DNA of 58,763 nucleotides from Bacillota bacterium (GTDB lineage Bacteria > Bacillota > Clostridia > Acetivibrionales > DTU013), in NCBI GenBank assembly GCA_023439545.1, contig JAEXNT010000006.1, forward strand, positions 1 through 58,763, in the 5' to 3' direction. The position numbers were made by a program, and so were the translations under genes. The notes beneath the pieces are model-generated. The model saw only the letters and a list, made by a program, of their open reading frames with translations, had not been told where the DNA came from and ran no database searches. This document shows, one piece after another, positions 45,373-53,759 of this stretch. Numbering within the stretch: the first letter of the stretch is position 1; each line of letters opens with the position of its first letter.

Positions 45373-46800
45373 ATGTACAACGTAAAATCGCATGATTCAA
45401 ACCAATTTATTGACGATGCTGAAGTGTTGGAATCGATCGAAGAGGCAAAAAAACTTGCACATGACAAGGACGAGATAGACCGGATTCTGGACAAGGCTGA
45501 AGACTGCAGGGGCCTTACGCACAGGGAGGTGGCAACGTTACTGGAAATAGATGACGACGATACCCTTGAGAAGATGTACAGCGCGGCAAAGAAAGTGAAG
45601 GAGAAAATATACGGCAAAAGGATAGTGCTGTTTGCGCCGTTGTACCTTTCGAGCTACTGCGTCAACAACTGCAAATATTGCGGGTACAGGTGCGCCAATA
45701 CGATCGGCAGGCATCAACTGACCCAGGAGGAAGTGCGCGCCGAAATAAGGGCGCTCGAAGCCATGGGGCATAAAAGGCTTCTGCTTGAGGCAGGGGAGGA
45801 CGATATAAAATGCCCGATAGATTACATCCTTGAATGTATAGATACGATATATTCGGAGAAATTCAGGAACGGCTCGATCCGCAGGGTTAATGTCGACATC
45901 GCCGGTACTACCGAGGAGAATTACAGAAAGCTGAAAGCCGCTAAAATAGGGACTTACATACTATTCCAGGAAACGTACCACAAACCTACCTACCTTGAAA
46001 TGCACAGCGGGCCGAAGAAAAACTACGAATGGCATACCGAGGCCATGGACAGGGCAATGCTGGGCGGAAAGATAGACGATGTGGGGATAGGGCCGCTTTA
46101 TGGGCTGTACGACTACCACTATGAGACCGTTGCGCTGCTTATGCATGTAGAGCATCTGGAGGCCGTAACCGGCGTTGGCCCGCATACTATTTCGTTCCCC
46201 AGGCTCCTGCCTGCGGAGGGCGTCGATTACAGCAGCTTCCCGCATCTTGTAAACGACAGGGATTTTAAAAAGGTAGTTGCGACCATACGCCTGGCGGTTC
46301 CGTATACGGGCATGATACTTTCAACCAGGGAGAGCGTGGAATTCCGGAAGGAGCTGCTGGATATCGGTATCTCGCAGATGAGCGCGGGTTCCTGCGTCGG
46401 CGTCGGCGGATATGCAAAGAGACAGATAACGGATGAAAACGGTATCGAAGAAAAGCCGCAGTTCAACCTTGCTGATCACAGGAAACCTATAGATGTCATA
46501 AAAGGCCTTGTAAAAGACGGCTATATCCCGAGCTACTGCACCGCTTGCTACCGCGAAGGCAGAACGGGGGACCGTTTCATGCCGTTTGCCAAATCGGGGC
46601 AGATACACAATTTCTGCCTGCCGAATGCCCTGCTCACATTTGAAGAATATTTACAGGACTATGCCGACGATGAACTGAAGGGGATGGGCAGGAACATGAT
46701 CGACCGGGAGATATCGACCATTCCCGACGCAAACCGCAGGGCAAAAGCCGCTGTATATCTGGAACGCATCCGGAGCGGGGAGAGGGATTTAAGGTTTTAA
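45373..46800 (+). CDS. hydG: [FeFe]-hydrogenase maturation radical SAM tyrosine lyase HydG
   Basis: 475 residues, the expected length. The radical-SAM motif CVNNCKYC binds the SAM-associated 4Fe-4S cluster; the C-terminal CTAC-x22-C motif (CTACYREGRTGDRFM..NFC) binds the auxiliary cluster where CO and cyanide are built on iron. The enzyme cleaves tyrosine into p-cresol, CO and CN-. C-terminal YADDELKGMGRNMIDREI is also typical. The ATG follows GAAAGGGG. Confidence 0.97.
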   Translation: MYNVKSHDSNQFIDDAEVLESIEEAKKLAHDKDEIDRILDKAEDCRGLTHREVATLLEIDDDDTLEKMYSAAKKVKEKIYGKRIVLFAPLYLSSYCVNNCKYCGYRCANTIGRHQLTQEEVRAEIRALEAMGHKRLLLEAGEDDIKCPIDYILECIDTIYSEKFRNGSIRRVNVDIAGTTEENYRKLKAAKIGTYILFQETYHKPTYLEMHSGPKKNYEWHTEAMDRAMLGGKIDDVGIGPLYGLYDYHYETVALLMHVEHLEAVTGVGPHTISFPRLLPAEGVDYSSFPHLVNDRDFKKVVATIRLAVPYTGMILSTRESVEFRKELLDIGISQMSAGSCVGVGGYAKRQITDENGIEEKPQFNLADHRKPIDVIKGLVKDGYIPSYCTACYREGRTGDRFMPFAKSGQIHNFCLPNALLTFEEYLQDYADDELKGMGRNMIDREISTIPDANRRAKAAVYLERIRSGERDLRF

Positions 46801-46902
46801 GCAATAGTTTTAAATAATTTATATATACAGTTGACTCTTACATGGTGTCAGGATATAGGATAATATTGTAATCGCGATTATATTATCAAGCAGGAGGGGT
46901 TT

Positions 46903-47730
46903 ATGTTCAAAATAGGCGACTTTTCCAGACTGACACAGGTATCTGTAAGAATGCTCAGGTATTATGATGAACTCGGATTGCTTAAACCGGCTGAAGTAGA
47001 CAGATTTACCGGTTACAGGCTCTATTCGTCGCGGCAGATCGGAAGGCTGAATAAGATCATAACGCTGCGGGACATGGGATTCCTTACGGCCGAGATCGAA
47101 GAGCTGCTGCTGCAGGACATGGACGACGTGAGTCTGATAAAAATATTACGTTCCAAGGAAGCACAGTTAAGAAGGAATATCGCCTGTGAAAACACAAAGC
47201 TCCTAAAACTGCAGAATTTTATGGATTCAGTGGGAAAGGAGAATATGTCGATGAATTATGAAGTCACAATAAAGGAAGTACCTTCTTATAAGGTAGTTTC
47301 AAAACGAGGTATAATACAGGCGTACGACCGGGAGGGTCAGCTCTGGCGTGAACTTGGCGAATTTGCAGGGAATAATTCAATTAAGTGTGGAGATATATGC
47401 TTCGCGATCTATCACGATCAGGAGTATAAAGAAAAGGATGTCGACGTCGAAGTGGTAATGAGCGTCGAGCAGCTCCAGAAAGACAGGGACGGCTTTACGT
47501 TCCGCGAAACCGAGCCGGTCGGACAGATGGCGTCGCTCATGGTAGCAGGGCCCTTCGAAAACATATCACCCGCATTCAATGCCCTTGCGGAATGGGTGGA
47601 GAACAACGGATTCGTACCTGCAGGCCCTTCGCGCCAGATTTGCCACAAAGGTCCCTGGTGTGAGAGCAACCCCGAAAATTATCTGACTGAGATTCAGTAC
47701 CCGGTAAGGAAGGCTATGGATAGACCGTAG
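46903..47730 (+). CDS. MerR-family regulator with GyrI-like effector domain
   Basis: 275 residues. The MerR DNA-binding domain is at 1-70 (FKIGDFSRLTQVSVRMLRYYDELGLLKPAEVDRFTGYRLYS), followed by a coiled-coil dimerisation helix and a GyrI-like ligand-binding domain from about residue 115 (YEVTIKEVPSYKVVSKRG.., YLTEIQYPV). Such proteins (BmrR-like) respond to hydrophobic drugs. The upstream TTGACT and TAGGAT are 19 bases apart, the long spacer typical of MerR-controlled promoters, which suggests autoregulation. No efflux pump is adjacent. Confidence 0.9.
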   Translation: MFKIGDFSRLTQVSVRMLRYYDELGLLKPAEVDRFTGYRLYSSRQIGRLNKIITLRDMGFLTAEIEELLLQDMDDVSLIKILRSKEAQLRRNIACENTKLLKLQNFMDSVGKENMSMNYEVTIKEVPSYKVVSKRGIIQAYDREGQLWRELGEFAGNNSIKCGDICFAIYHDQEYKEKDVDVEVVMSVEQLQKDRDGFTFRETEPVGQMASLMVAGPFENISPAFNALAEWVENNGFVPAGPSRQICHKGPWCESNPENYLTEIQYPVRKAMDRP

Positions 47731-47838
47731 CCGGAAGTCGGCAGCGCGGCCGAATGAGTATAAGGGCTGCAGCAGGGTGTGTTCCTGCCGCAGCCTCTAT
47801 ACTTCAGGCGGATTTCATTTTGAACCGAGCGGCATTTT

Positions 47839-49140
47839 TCAATCGATAAATATGCTGCCGCGGTCCGTTTCCAGCTCCATATTGCTTCCGTCGGCTGCTG
47901 CGGGAGCGGTTTCATATACTGTTTCATTCGCAGTCTTTTTACCGACGGTTTTTCCGCCATCCTTTATAAAGCCTGTAGAAGTGACCGCCTTGACAGCGGG
48001 CTTGGGTTCCCCGGCGACTGGCTGGAGGTAGATCGAGCCTGTATAGGTTTTAGCTTCCGCAGAGTATTTGGCGCTTTCGATAAAGATAAAGCCTCCCCTG
48101 CTTTCAAGCTTTATGTCATCGGCTTTATAGCCTGCCGGGAGTTTGATCGTAAGATCGGCGTTGTTTTCATGCATTGTGACCAGAGGGAAAAAGGGTATCC
48201 TGCCGTTGGATTTCTCGGAAAAAGCAAGCTTTCCATCTTTGTCCGATATTTCAGGATCCATCCAGTCGGACTGTTCATAGCTTATTTCGATCTTGTCGGA
48301 TTTGCCCTCCTCGAGATGAATACGAGAATGAGCTGTTGTAAGGCTTATTTCATGGATATCGCCGGCGTTGTAGCTCCATTCGCGCATTGTGACACCGGCG
48401 GGCTTCATGCTGTTGAATACCGTGAAGAGCTTTACAGGCAGCCCCGTTGACAGCGATATGATCAGTCCTGCCGCAATAATGAACAGCCCTGCTTTTAAAG
48501 CCCTGCGCTTATTGGCCTTCCTCTCGTAAGCATCTTCACTGAATTCAGGAACGGATTTCCCCGGTTTTCTGAGCATACGGGCGATGAGTCCGGTGGACAT
48601 TCTGATAAAAAGCCTGCAAAGTACGAAAAACAGGTACGCGACCAGCACCAGCAATCCCGAACAGAATATCCCGATGCCGATAGTGCTGATCATGCCGGTA
48701 ATATAGGTAAACGGCATCTTCAAAGCTTCGTATGTGCAGACCGCCAGAGCAAGGCATGCGCCGGCAGCCGCGGCGATCGTTACCAGAAACAGAGAAATAG
48801 CTATACTATAGGTGCAAAATATAATTATTGAAAATAAAAATATGGAAATAGGCCTTGTTATATTGAATCGGGCATATTTTACGACGTTTGAGTAATTCTT
48901 GAGCCCCGGACTTGACTGAGCCCTCTTGATACTGGTTTCGGCCTTGATCATCGCCGCGATCTTTTCCGTGGAATCGAGCCGCGAAAGTATCTCGTCCGCG
49001 GTTAGTCCTTCGTCCAAGGCGTCGTTCAAGTATTCGGTATAATAGTCCAGCGCCTCTGTTTTATCCAATTCCGGCAGCCCGGAAAGCTGAGCTTTCAATG
49101 CCTCCAGAAATGCTTTCAATCTCTCATCCATTTTTTTCAT
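47839..49140 (-). CDS. DUF1700/DUF4097 membrane protein
   Basis: 433 residues from the ATG within the padR 3' end (a GTG three bases earlier and an ATG nine bases later are alternatives). The N-terminus (MDERLKAFLEALKAQLSGLPELDKTEALDYYTEYLNDALDEG) is the DUF1700 module, followed by four to five membrane helices and a C-terminal beta-rich DUF4097-like domain with many short repeats of exposed strands. This gene usually accompanies a PadR regulator that overlaps it, as here; the pair is thought to sense envelope state, but the function is not known. Confidence 0.82.
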   Translation of the reverse strand: MKKMDERLKAFLEALKAQLSGLPELDKTEALDYYTEYLNDALDEGLTADEILSRLDSTEKIAAMIKAETSIKRAQSSPGLKNYSNVVKYARFNITRPISIFLFSIIIFCTYSIAISLFLVTIAAAAGACLALAVCTYEALKMPFTYITGMISTIGIGIFCSGLLVLVAYLFFVLCRLFIRMSTGLIARMLRKPGKSVPEFSEDAYERKANKRRALKAGLFIIAAGLIISLSTGLPVKLFTVFNSMKPAGVTMREWSYNAGDIHEISLTTAHSRIHLEEGKSDKIEISYEQSDWMDPEISDKDGKLAFSEKSNGRIPFFPLVTMHENNADLTIKLPAGYKADDIKLESRGGFIFIESAKYSAEAKTYTGSIYLQPVAGEPKPAVKAVTSTGFIKDGGKTVGKKTANETVYETAPAAADGSNMELETDRGSIFID

Positions 49141-49444
49141 CACCGCCTGTAATAAAGTCGATTATATTTTTCAGTTCCGTTAATTCTTCCTTATATTCAT
49201 TAAGGCGCACTACTCCCTCTGTAGTGATCCTGTAATACCGCCTGAGGCGCCCGGAATGCTCGGCCGAATAGGTTTCGAGAAAACCCTGCGATTCGAGCCT
49301 GCGCAGTACCGGATAGAGTGCGGATTCCGACGCATCCATTATCACCGACATCTCCTGTGTAAGCTTGTAACCATAGGTGTCGCCCTTAAGCAAAATATGG
49401 AGGACGCACGCATCCAGCAGCCCTTTTTTCATCTGGGCATCCAA
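49124..49444 (-). CDS. PadR-family transcriptional regulator
   Basis: 106 residues. The start is a TTG supported by GGAGGTGG at suitable distance; an ATG twelve bases in is the alternative. The winged helix is obvious: GLLDACVLHILLKGDTYGYKLTQEM, SESALYPVLRRLESQGFLETYSAEHSGRLRRYYRITTEG. The stop overlaps the next gene by 17 bases, so translation is coupled. Likely controls its own operon in response to the partner membrane protein or a small ligand. Confidence 0.92.
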   Translation of the reverse strand: MDAQMKKGLLDACVLHILLKGDTYGYKLTQEMSVIMDASESALYPVLRRLESQGFLETYSAEHSGRLRRYYRITTEGVVRLNEYKEELTELKNIIDFITGGDEKNG

Positions 49445-49504
49445 AAAAAACCACCTCCGCTCCTACTAACATTCTTATCCATACCGGGCTCTCTGTCAAC
49501 CCTG

Positions 49505-49583
49505 TATGCGGGACAAAGTCCCTATCTCCCTGTCCCATGTCAAGCCAGTATGCGGGACAAGGTCCCTGTCCCTCTGTCCCGTT
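49505..49583. repeat. Two 44-bp repeats with GGGAC/GTCCC palindromes
   Basis: Units begin at 49505 and 49549 with TATGCGGGACAA(A/G)GTCCCT, each containing a small GGGAC..GTCCC hairpin and a following CCTGTCCC. The core resembles the GGGGACA/TGTCCCC cores at 9162-9335, suggesting a dispersed repeat family in this genome. Confidence 0.75.
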
Positions 49584-50529
49584 ACGAAGGTTTCGCCTGC
49601 AATATGTCATCATATCTGATACGGCACATCCTTTCAGACATTTCCCACAGCCTTCCGGCAACGTCGGCCCGCTGGGAGTAACGGCTCGGCTTCATGGGAG
49701 AGCAGTCCTTCCAATATACCTCGCCTGTTTTTCGTGCTCCGGACTCGGCCACGAGGTAAGCGACGGAATGCGCGGGCTGTGTTGCGGGTGTTCCGCCCCT
49801 GCTCCTTATTTTCCAAACCTTCTTTACGATATCGTCGGTTCCTTTGAGCCCAATATCGGTGTTTACGAGGCCGGGATCCACTGCGAAGGCCTTGATCCCG
49901 CTCCCTGCGGACGAAAGTCTGCGGTTTAGTTCGGTTGCAAATAATACGTCGGCAAGCTTGGTCTGTTTGTATGCAAGCAGACAGTTGTAATGCTTGCGGA
50001 GCATGACGTCCTTCCAGTGGATTCTGGTCCTGTAATGGGAACCGGAACTAAGGCCGATCACCGCACCTTCCGACGATCCTGCCAGAAGGGGCAGCAGCTC
50101 ATAAGTCAGCCGGAACGGCGCCAGATGATTGACGGCAAATTGCAGTTCAAAGCCGTCGACTGTCGAGACATACCAGCTCGATACAGTACCCGCGTTATTG
50201 ATGAGTACATCGAGGCGGTCATAACCGTGTGCTGCAAGCACTTCCCGGATGTTTGACGCAAGTGACGCTACTTCGTCCAGTGATGAGAGGTCCGCGGTCA
50301 GGTAGCTTACCTTTGCATCAGGGTATAGAGCCTTGATTTCCGCCTCTGTTTTATCACATCTCTCTTTCGAACGCCCTGTCCCGATCAGGAAGGCGCCTTT
50401 CCCGGCCAGTTCCCTGGCAGTTGCAAGCCCGATCCCGGATGTGGCTCCGGTAAGGACGACGGTTTTGTCTATTTTTGTATTGGCAGTATGTTTGATATCA
50501 TTTAATTTGTTCATAATTACTGTTTTCAT
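49582..50529 (-). CDS. Short-chain dehydrogenase/reductase, retinol-dehydrogenase-like
   Basis: 315 residues from the ATG after CGGAGGT; the longer upstream frame runs into the preceding gene and is rejected. The Rossmann motif TGATSGIGLATA, NNAGT, and the catalytic Ser..Tyr-x3-Lys (SSGSHYR.., YKQTK) are present. The substrate is not predictable. Second in a two-gene operon, 14 bases after another SDR gene. Confidence 0.85.
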   Translation of the reverse strand: MKTVIMNKLNDIKHTANTKIDKTVVLTGATSGIGLATARELAGKGAFLIGTGRSKERCDKTEAEIKALYPDAKVSYLTADLSSLDEVASLASNIREVLAAHGYDRLDVLINNAGTVSSWYVSTVDGFELQFAVNHLAPFRLTYELLPLLAGSSEGAVIGLSSGSHYRTRIHWKDVMLRKHYNCLLAYKQTKLADVLFATELNRRLSSAGSGIKAFAVDPGLVNTDIGLKGTDDIVKKVWKIRSRGGTPATQPAHSVAYLVAESGARKTGEVYWKDCSPMKPSRYSQRADVAGRLWEMSERMCRIRYDDILQAKPS

Positions 50530-50543
50530 ATATACCTCCGTAA

Positions 50544-51371
50544 TCATAACGGATTTGTCCCGATGATGGGCTGTATACCCTTCCGCTTGCTCTGTGCCGC
50601 GTTCCAGCGGGATCCGATGACCCTTGCGATTATTGACTGGGGTACAAGCGATCCCAGCGTCTTCAGGCATCTATTCAGCAAACCGGGAATATACAGCGGC
50701 TTCCCGGCCAGCGCCTTGTCGACCGTATGAGAGGCCACATAGCCGACGTTCTGCGTAGTGATCCTGCCTGCAAAGCCCTGTGCTTCAATAGCCTTGATGC
50801 ATTCGGGCGTGGTCGGCATTCCGGCGGGGCAGAGGGCCGTAACTGTAACGTCCTGTGAACGCAGTTCTTCTCCAAGAGCTCTTGAAAAGTCCAGTATAAA
50901 CCGTTTTGACGACGCATACATGGCTTTTACGGGCATCGGGTAATAGGCAGCCAGACTGGCAACGTTGATTACCCTGAAGGTTCTTGCCGGATCGCGCAGC
51001 TTCAGTATTTCGTGGGTCATTTCAAGATTGGCCTCGATATTCAGACGCAGAATGGTACGTATCTGTGTACGGGTTCTTTCAGAAAACGGTCCCTCGAAGT
51101 CGAGGCCTGCTATATTTACCAGAAGGTTAAAAATGTAACCGTTGCTGCGTATGTGTTCGAAAAGCTCCGTCCTTGCCTCAAAATCGGTAAGGTCACAGCA
51201 GTGGTAACGCACATCTATGTTATAGGTGTTTGAAAGGCTTGTTGAAAGTCTCTGAAGAGCCTGCCCGGAGAGATCTGTCAGAAACAGATCCCAGCCGCGG
51301 CTTGCACACTCAACGGCAAATGCCTTTCCAAGGCCGCCTGCAGCTCCCGTTATCAACACCATGGATTTCAT
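50544..51371 (-). CDS. Short-chain dehydrogenase/reductase, classical type
   Basis: 275 residues from the ATG ten bases after AGGAG; a GTG nine bases earlier is too close to that site. ITGAAGGLGKAFA binds NAD(P), NIAGLDF follows, and catalytic Ser/Tyr/Lys are in VASLAAY..MYASSKRF. The C-terminal region (PLYIPGLLNRCLKTLGSLVPQSIIARVIG) resembles DltE/YqjQ-like members that often end in a membrane-associating helix. Divergent from the AT-rich spacer that precedes the palindromic element. Substrate unknown. Confidence 0.83.
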   Translation of the reverse strand: MKSMVLITGAAGGLGKAFAVECASRGWDLFLTDLSGQALQRLSTSLSNTYNIDVRYHCCDLTDFEARTELFEHIRSNGYIFNLLVNIAGLDFEGPFSERTRTQIRTILRLNIEANLEMTHEILKLRDPARTFRVINVASLAAYYPMPVKAMYASSKRFILDFSRALGEELRSQDVTVTALCPAGMPTTPECIKAIEAQGFAGRITTQNVGYVASHTVDKALAGKPLYIPGLLNRCLKTLGSLVPQSIIARVIGSRWNAAQSKRKGIQPIIGTNPL

Positions 51372-51484
51372 ATTCCTCACGCTCCTGTTTATATAGATTT
51401 CGTTTAATATTTATCTTATGTATAATACTATACAATGTATAATATTATATGTCAATAGGCATGAGGAAAAATTTATGCTGGAAT

Positions 51485-51630
51485 TCAGATAGGGCAAAAA
51501 GGCTCCAAGGAGCAAGGAGGTAAGCAGATGGCAGTCAGCATGCGGAGGAGGCTTACTTCTACAGCCTGTTTACGACGGAGCCTGCTGTGCGCATCTGCTT
51601 ACGTCTCTTGCCGCTTTTTCGCCCTGACTG
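51485..51630. repeat. Long imperfect palindrome (MITE-like or structured RNA)
   Basis: The left half (TCAGATAGGGCAAAAA.., GTAAGCAGATG) is the imperfect reverse complement of the right half (..CATCTGCTTAC, TTTTTCGCCCTGACTGA). The whole 146 bases can fold into one long hairpin with a few bulges. It lies between an SDR promoter region and the 3' end of the AraC-type gene and has no convincing coding frame. Confidence 0.65.
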
Positions 51631-51641
51631 ATTTATGCAGC

Positions 51642-52460
51642 CTATTGTCTGCGGCTGCGATATTCTCTTGGCGACAGGCCTTTGACCTTTTTAAAGGCTT
51701 TGGAAAACATGAACGGGTCGTCGTAGCCCACGGAGCGTGCGATATCGCCGATCGCGAGCGAAGGCGCGCGCATAAGGTCGCAGGCTTTTTCCATCCTGTA
51801 ACCTATTAGATACTCTTGCGGCGATGTATTCAGGAACTCGTTGAACAGCGAATAGAGATAGCTCCTGTCAAGACCGACGTTGTGCGCTATCTCTGAAATG
51901 CTTATTTTCCTGGAATAGTTCATTTTTATATATTCAAGCGCTTTCCTTACGTATTCCTCCCTGATGTTGCTTTTATCGGAGAGGCTTTTGTCAGAGTTTT
52001 CGACGAGCTGTGAGAGAAATTCGTACAGCAGCCCGAGAAGCCTTATTTCTCTGCCTTTTATCAGGTGTTTGGTATTTATCATGCTTAGAAGGCAGTCCTT
52101 GAGAAAATCATCGCGGTCATATCTGAAAACCGGGTGGTGCAGGTCGAGTCCGGCTTGCTGCAGGTAGGCTCCGGCTTTCAAGCCGTGAAAGCCGACCCAC
52201 CCGTAACTCCAGGGGTCGCTGGTATCAGCCCTGTAATAAACGATCGTATCGGGGCAAATCAAAAAACCGTCATTCCCGGTAAGTTCATAAGTGACGCCAT
52301 TTACCGAGAAGGCGCCCTTGCCGCCCAGAACATAATGAATTATGTAGTGATCCCTCACGGCAGGTCCCCAGGAATGACCGCCGTCACAATCTTCTATACC
52401 ACACCGGTACATATTCATATCAGTGTGTTTTGGCTCATCAATATATATTTTCTCCAGCAT
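51642..52460 (-). CDS. AraC-family transcriptional regulator
   Basis: 272 residues from the ATG preceded by GAGGTG. The N-terminal cupin-like sensing domain (HYVLGGKGAFSVNGVTYELTGNDGFLICPDTIVYYRADTSDPWSYGWVGF) is typical of sugar-responding members; the C-terminal pair of helix-turn-helices (ISEIAHNVGLDRSYLYSLFNEFLNTSPQEYL.., IGDIARSVGYDDPFMFSKAFKKVKGLSPREYR) is intact. It is divergent from galT-galK-galE, so it may activate the Leloir genes in response to galactose or a galactoside. A TATAAT for this gene is seen on the minus strand at 52503-52508. Confidence 0.92.
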   Translation of the reverse strand: MLEKIYIDEPKHTDMNMYRCGIEDCDGGHSWGPAVRDHYIIHYVLGGKGAFSVNGVTYELTGNDGFLICPDTIVYYRADTSDPWSYGWVGFHGLKAGAYLQQAGLDLHHPVFRYDRDDFLKDCLLSMINTKHLIKGREIRLLGLLYEFLSQLVENSDKSLSDKSNIREEYVRKALEYIKMNYSRKISISEIAHNVGLDRSYLYSLFNEFLNTSPQEYLIGYRMEKACDLMRAPSLAIGDIARSVGYDDPFMFSKAFKKVKGLSPREYRSRRQ

Positions 52461-52665
52461 TCGAGCACCTCGATACAAATTGTTTTACCGATTTCAAACA
52501 ACATTATACCATGTTTTATTAACATCATGACATATGCTTTGTTGCCTCCGGGTGTAAAATAGAATCAAGAAGTGAAAAAAAGGCAACATACTAACTAAAA
52601 ACAGTACGATTCGACAAATGGACTTGATCCCGATCATGACGTCGATGCAATACGGAGGTATTTAT

Positions 52666-53652
52666 ATGGCTGAATTACGCTGGCACCCATTGATCAAAGA
52701 CTGGGTCATGATAGCATCGCACAGGCAGAACCGCCCTCAGATGCCCAAGGATTGGTGCCCCTTTTGCCCGGGTTCCGGAAAGGTACCCGATAACTACGAA
52801 GTATACGAATATGATAACGATTTTCCCGCTTTGATGCAGGATCCGCCCATGCCGGACGACGTAAAGACCGATTTTTACAAAACGGCCGAGGCTTACGGAA
52901 AGTGCGAAGTGATCCTGTATTCGCCCGAACATACGTCATCCCTGCACCAGTTTTCAAATGAACATATCGTAAAAATTATTGATTTGTGGACTGAACGTTT
53001 TGCAGAACTTAAAAAGGATGAGAAAATTAAGTATATATTCATATTCGAGAACCGCGGCGAGGTGGTCGGCGTTACGATGCCCCATCCGCACGGGCAGATA
53101 TACGGTTACCCGTTCATCCCCAAGAAACTGCAGCTCGAGCTCGATTCCTGCAGGGAATACCATGAGGAGAAGGGTGCGTGCCTCATCTGCGATATGCTGG
53201 GGGACGAGAAAAAGCACGGGGAGAGAGTGATCTTTGAGAATGAGGATTTCCTGGTCTTCCTGCCTTTCTTCTCCGAATATCCTTACGGGATGTATATAGT
53301 GAGCAAGAATCACAAGCAGAACCTGACACAGTTCACGAAGAGGGAGAAGCTGAACCTTGCAAAAGCGCTCAGGGAGACCACGGGGACGCTTGATTCGCTG
53401 TTCGGATTCGCATTCCCATATATGATGTGCATGCACCAGGACCCGGTAAACAGCGGCGACGCAAGCGGTTATTACCATTTCCACATCGAATTTTTCCCGC
53501 CGATGCGTGCTTCGAACAAGCAGAAATTCAACGCTTCAAGCGAAACCGGCGCGTGGGCGCACGCCAATCCCACCAAGCCCGAGGAAAAGGCGGAGGAACT
53601 GCGTGAGGCGCACAGGAGATTTTTGGCGAAGATAGAGCAAGGTAACGTATGA
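52666..53652 (+). CDS. galT: Galactose-1-phosphate uridylyltransferase
   Basis: 328 residues from the ATG after CGGAGG; an upstream in-frame ATG lies before that site. It is the class I, HIT-type enzyme: the active-site motif MPHPHGQIY with the uridylylated His, the N-terminal zinc Cys pair CPFCPG, and the second half with YYHFHIEFFPP. It exchanges UMP between UDP-glucose and galactose-1-phosphate. First gene of a complete Leloir operon. Confidence 0.96.
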   Translation: MAELRWHPLIKDWVMIASHRQNRPQMPKDWCPFCPGSGKVPDNYEVYEYDNDFPALMQDPPMPDDVKTDFYKTAEAYGKCEVILYSPEHTSSLHQFSNEHIVKIIDLWTERFAELKKDEKIKYIFIFENRGEVVGVTMPHPHGQIYGYPFIPKKLQLELDSCREYHEEKGACLICDMLGDEKKHGERVIFENEDFLVFLPFFSEYPYGMYIVSKNHKQNLTQFTKREKLNLAKALRETTGTLDSLFGFAFPYMMCMHQDPVNSGDASGYYHFHIEFFPPMRASNKQKFNASSETGAWAHANPTKPEEKAEELREAHRRFLAKIEQGNV

Positions 53653-53706
53653 AAAATGCTTTAAAGCGCTATCAAGGGGAAATCGGAGAAGAGCGGGGGC
53701 TTAAAA

Positions 53707-53735
53707 TGAAACAAAAGAACCGTCCCTGCGTTTCA
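53707..53735. repeat. Small palindrome in the galT-galK spacer
   Basis: TGAAAC..GTTTCA arms enclose GAACCGTCCCTG, a core seen in dispersed repeats of many Firmicutes; it resembles the GGGAC-type repeats elsewhere in this window. Confidence 0.45.
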
Positions 53736-53759
53736 GTAAAAAAATAAGGAGGCAGCGAT

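Noticed and set aside
51528..51809. Plus-strand frame of 93 codons
   Set aside because: It lies over the palindromic element and the antisense of the AraC-type gene.
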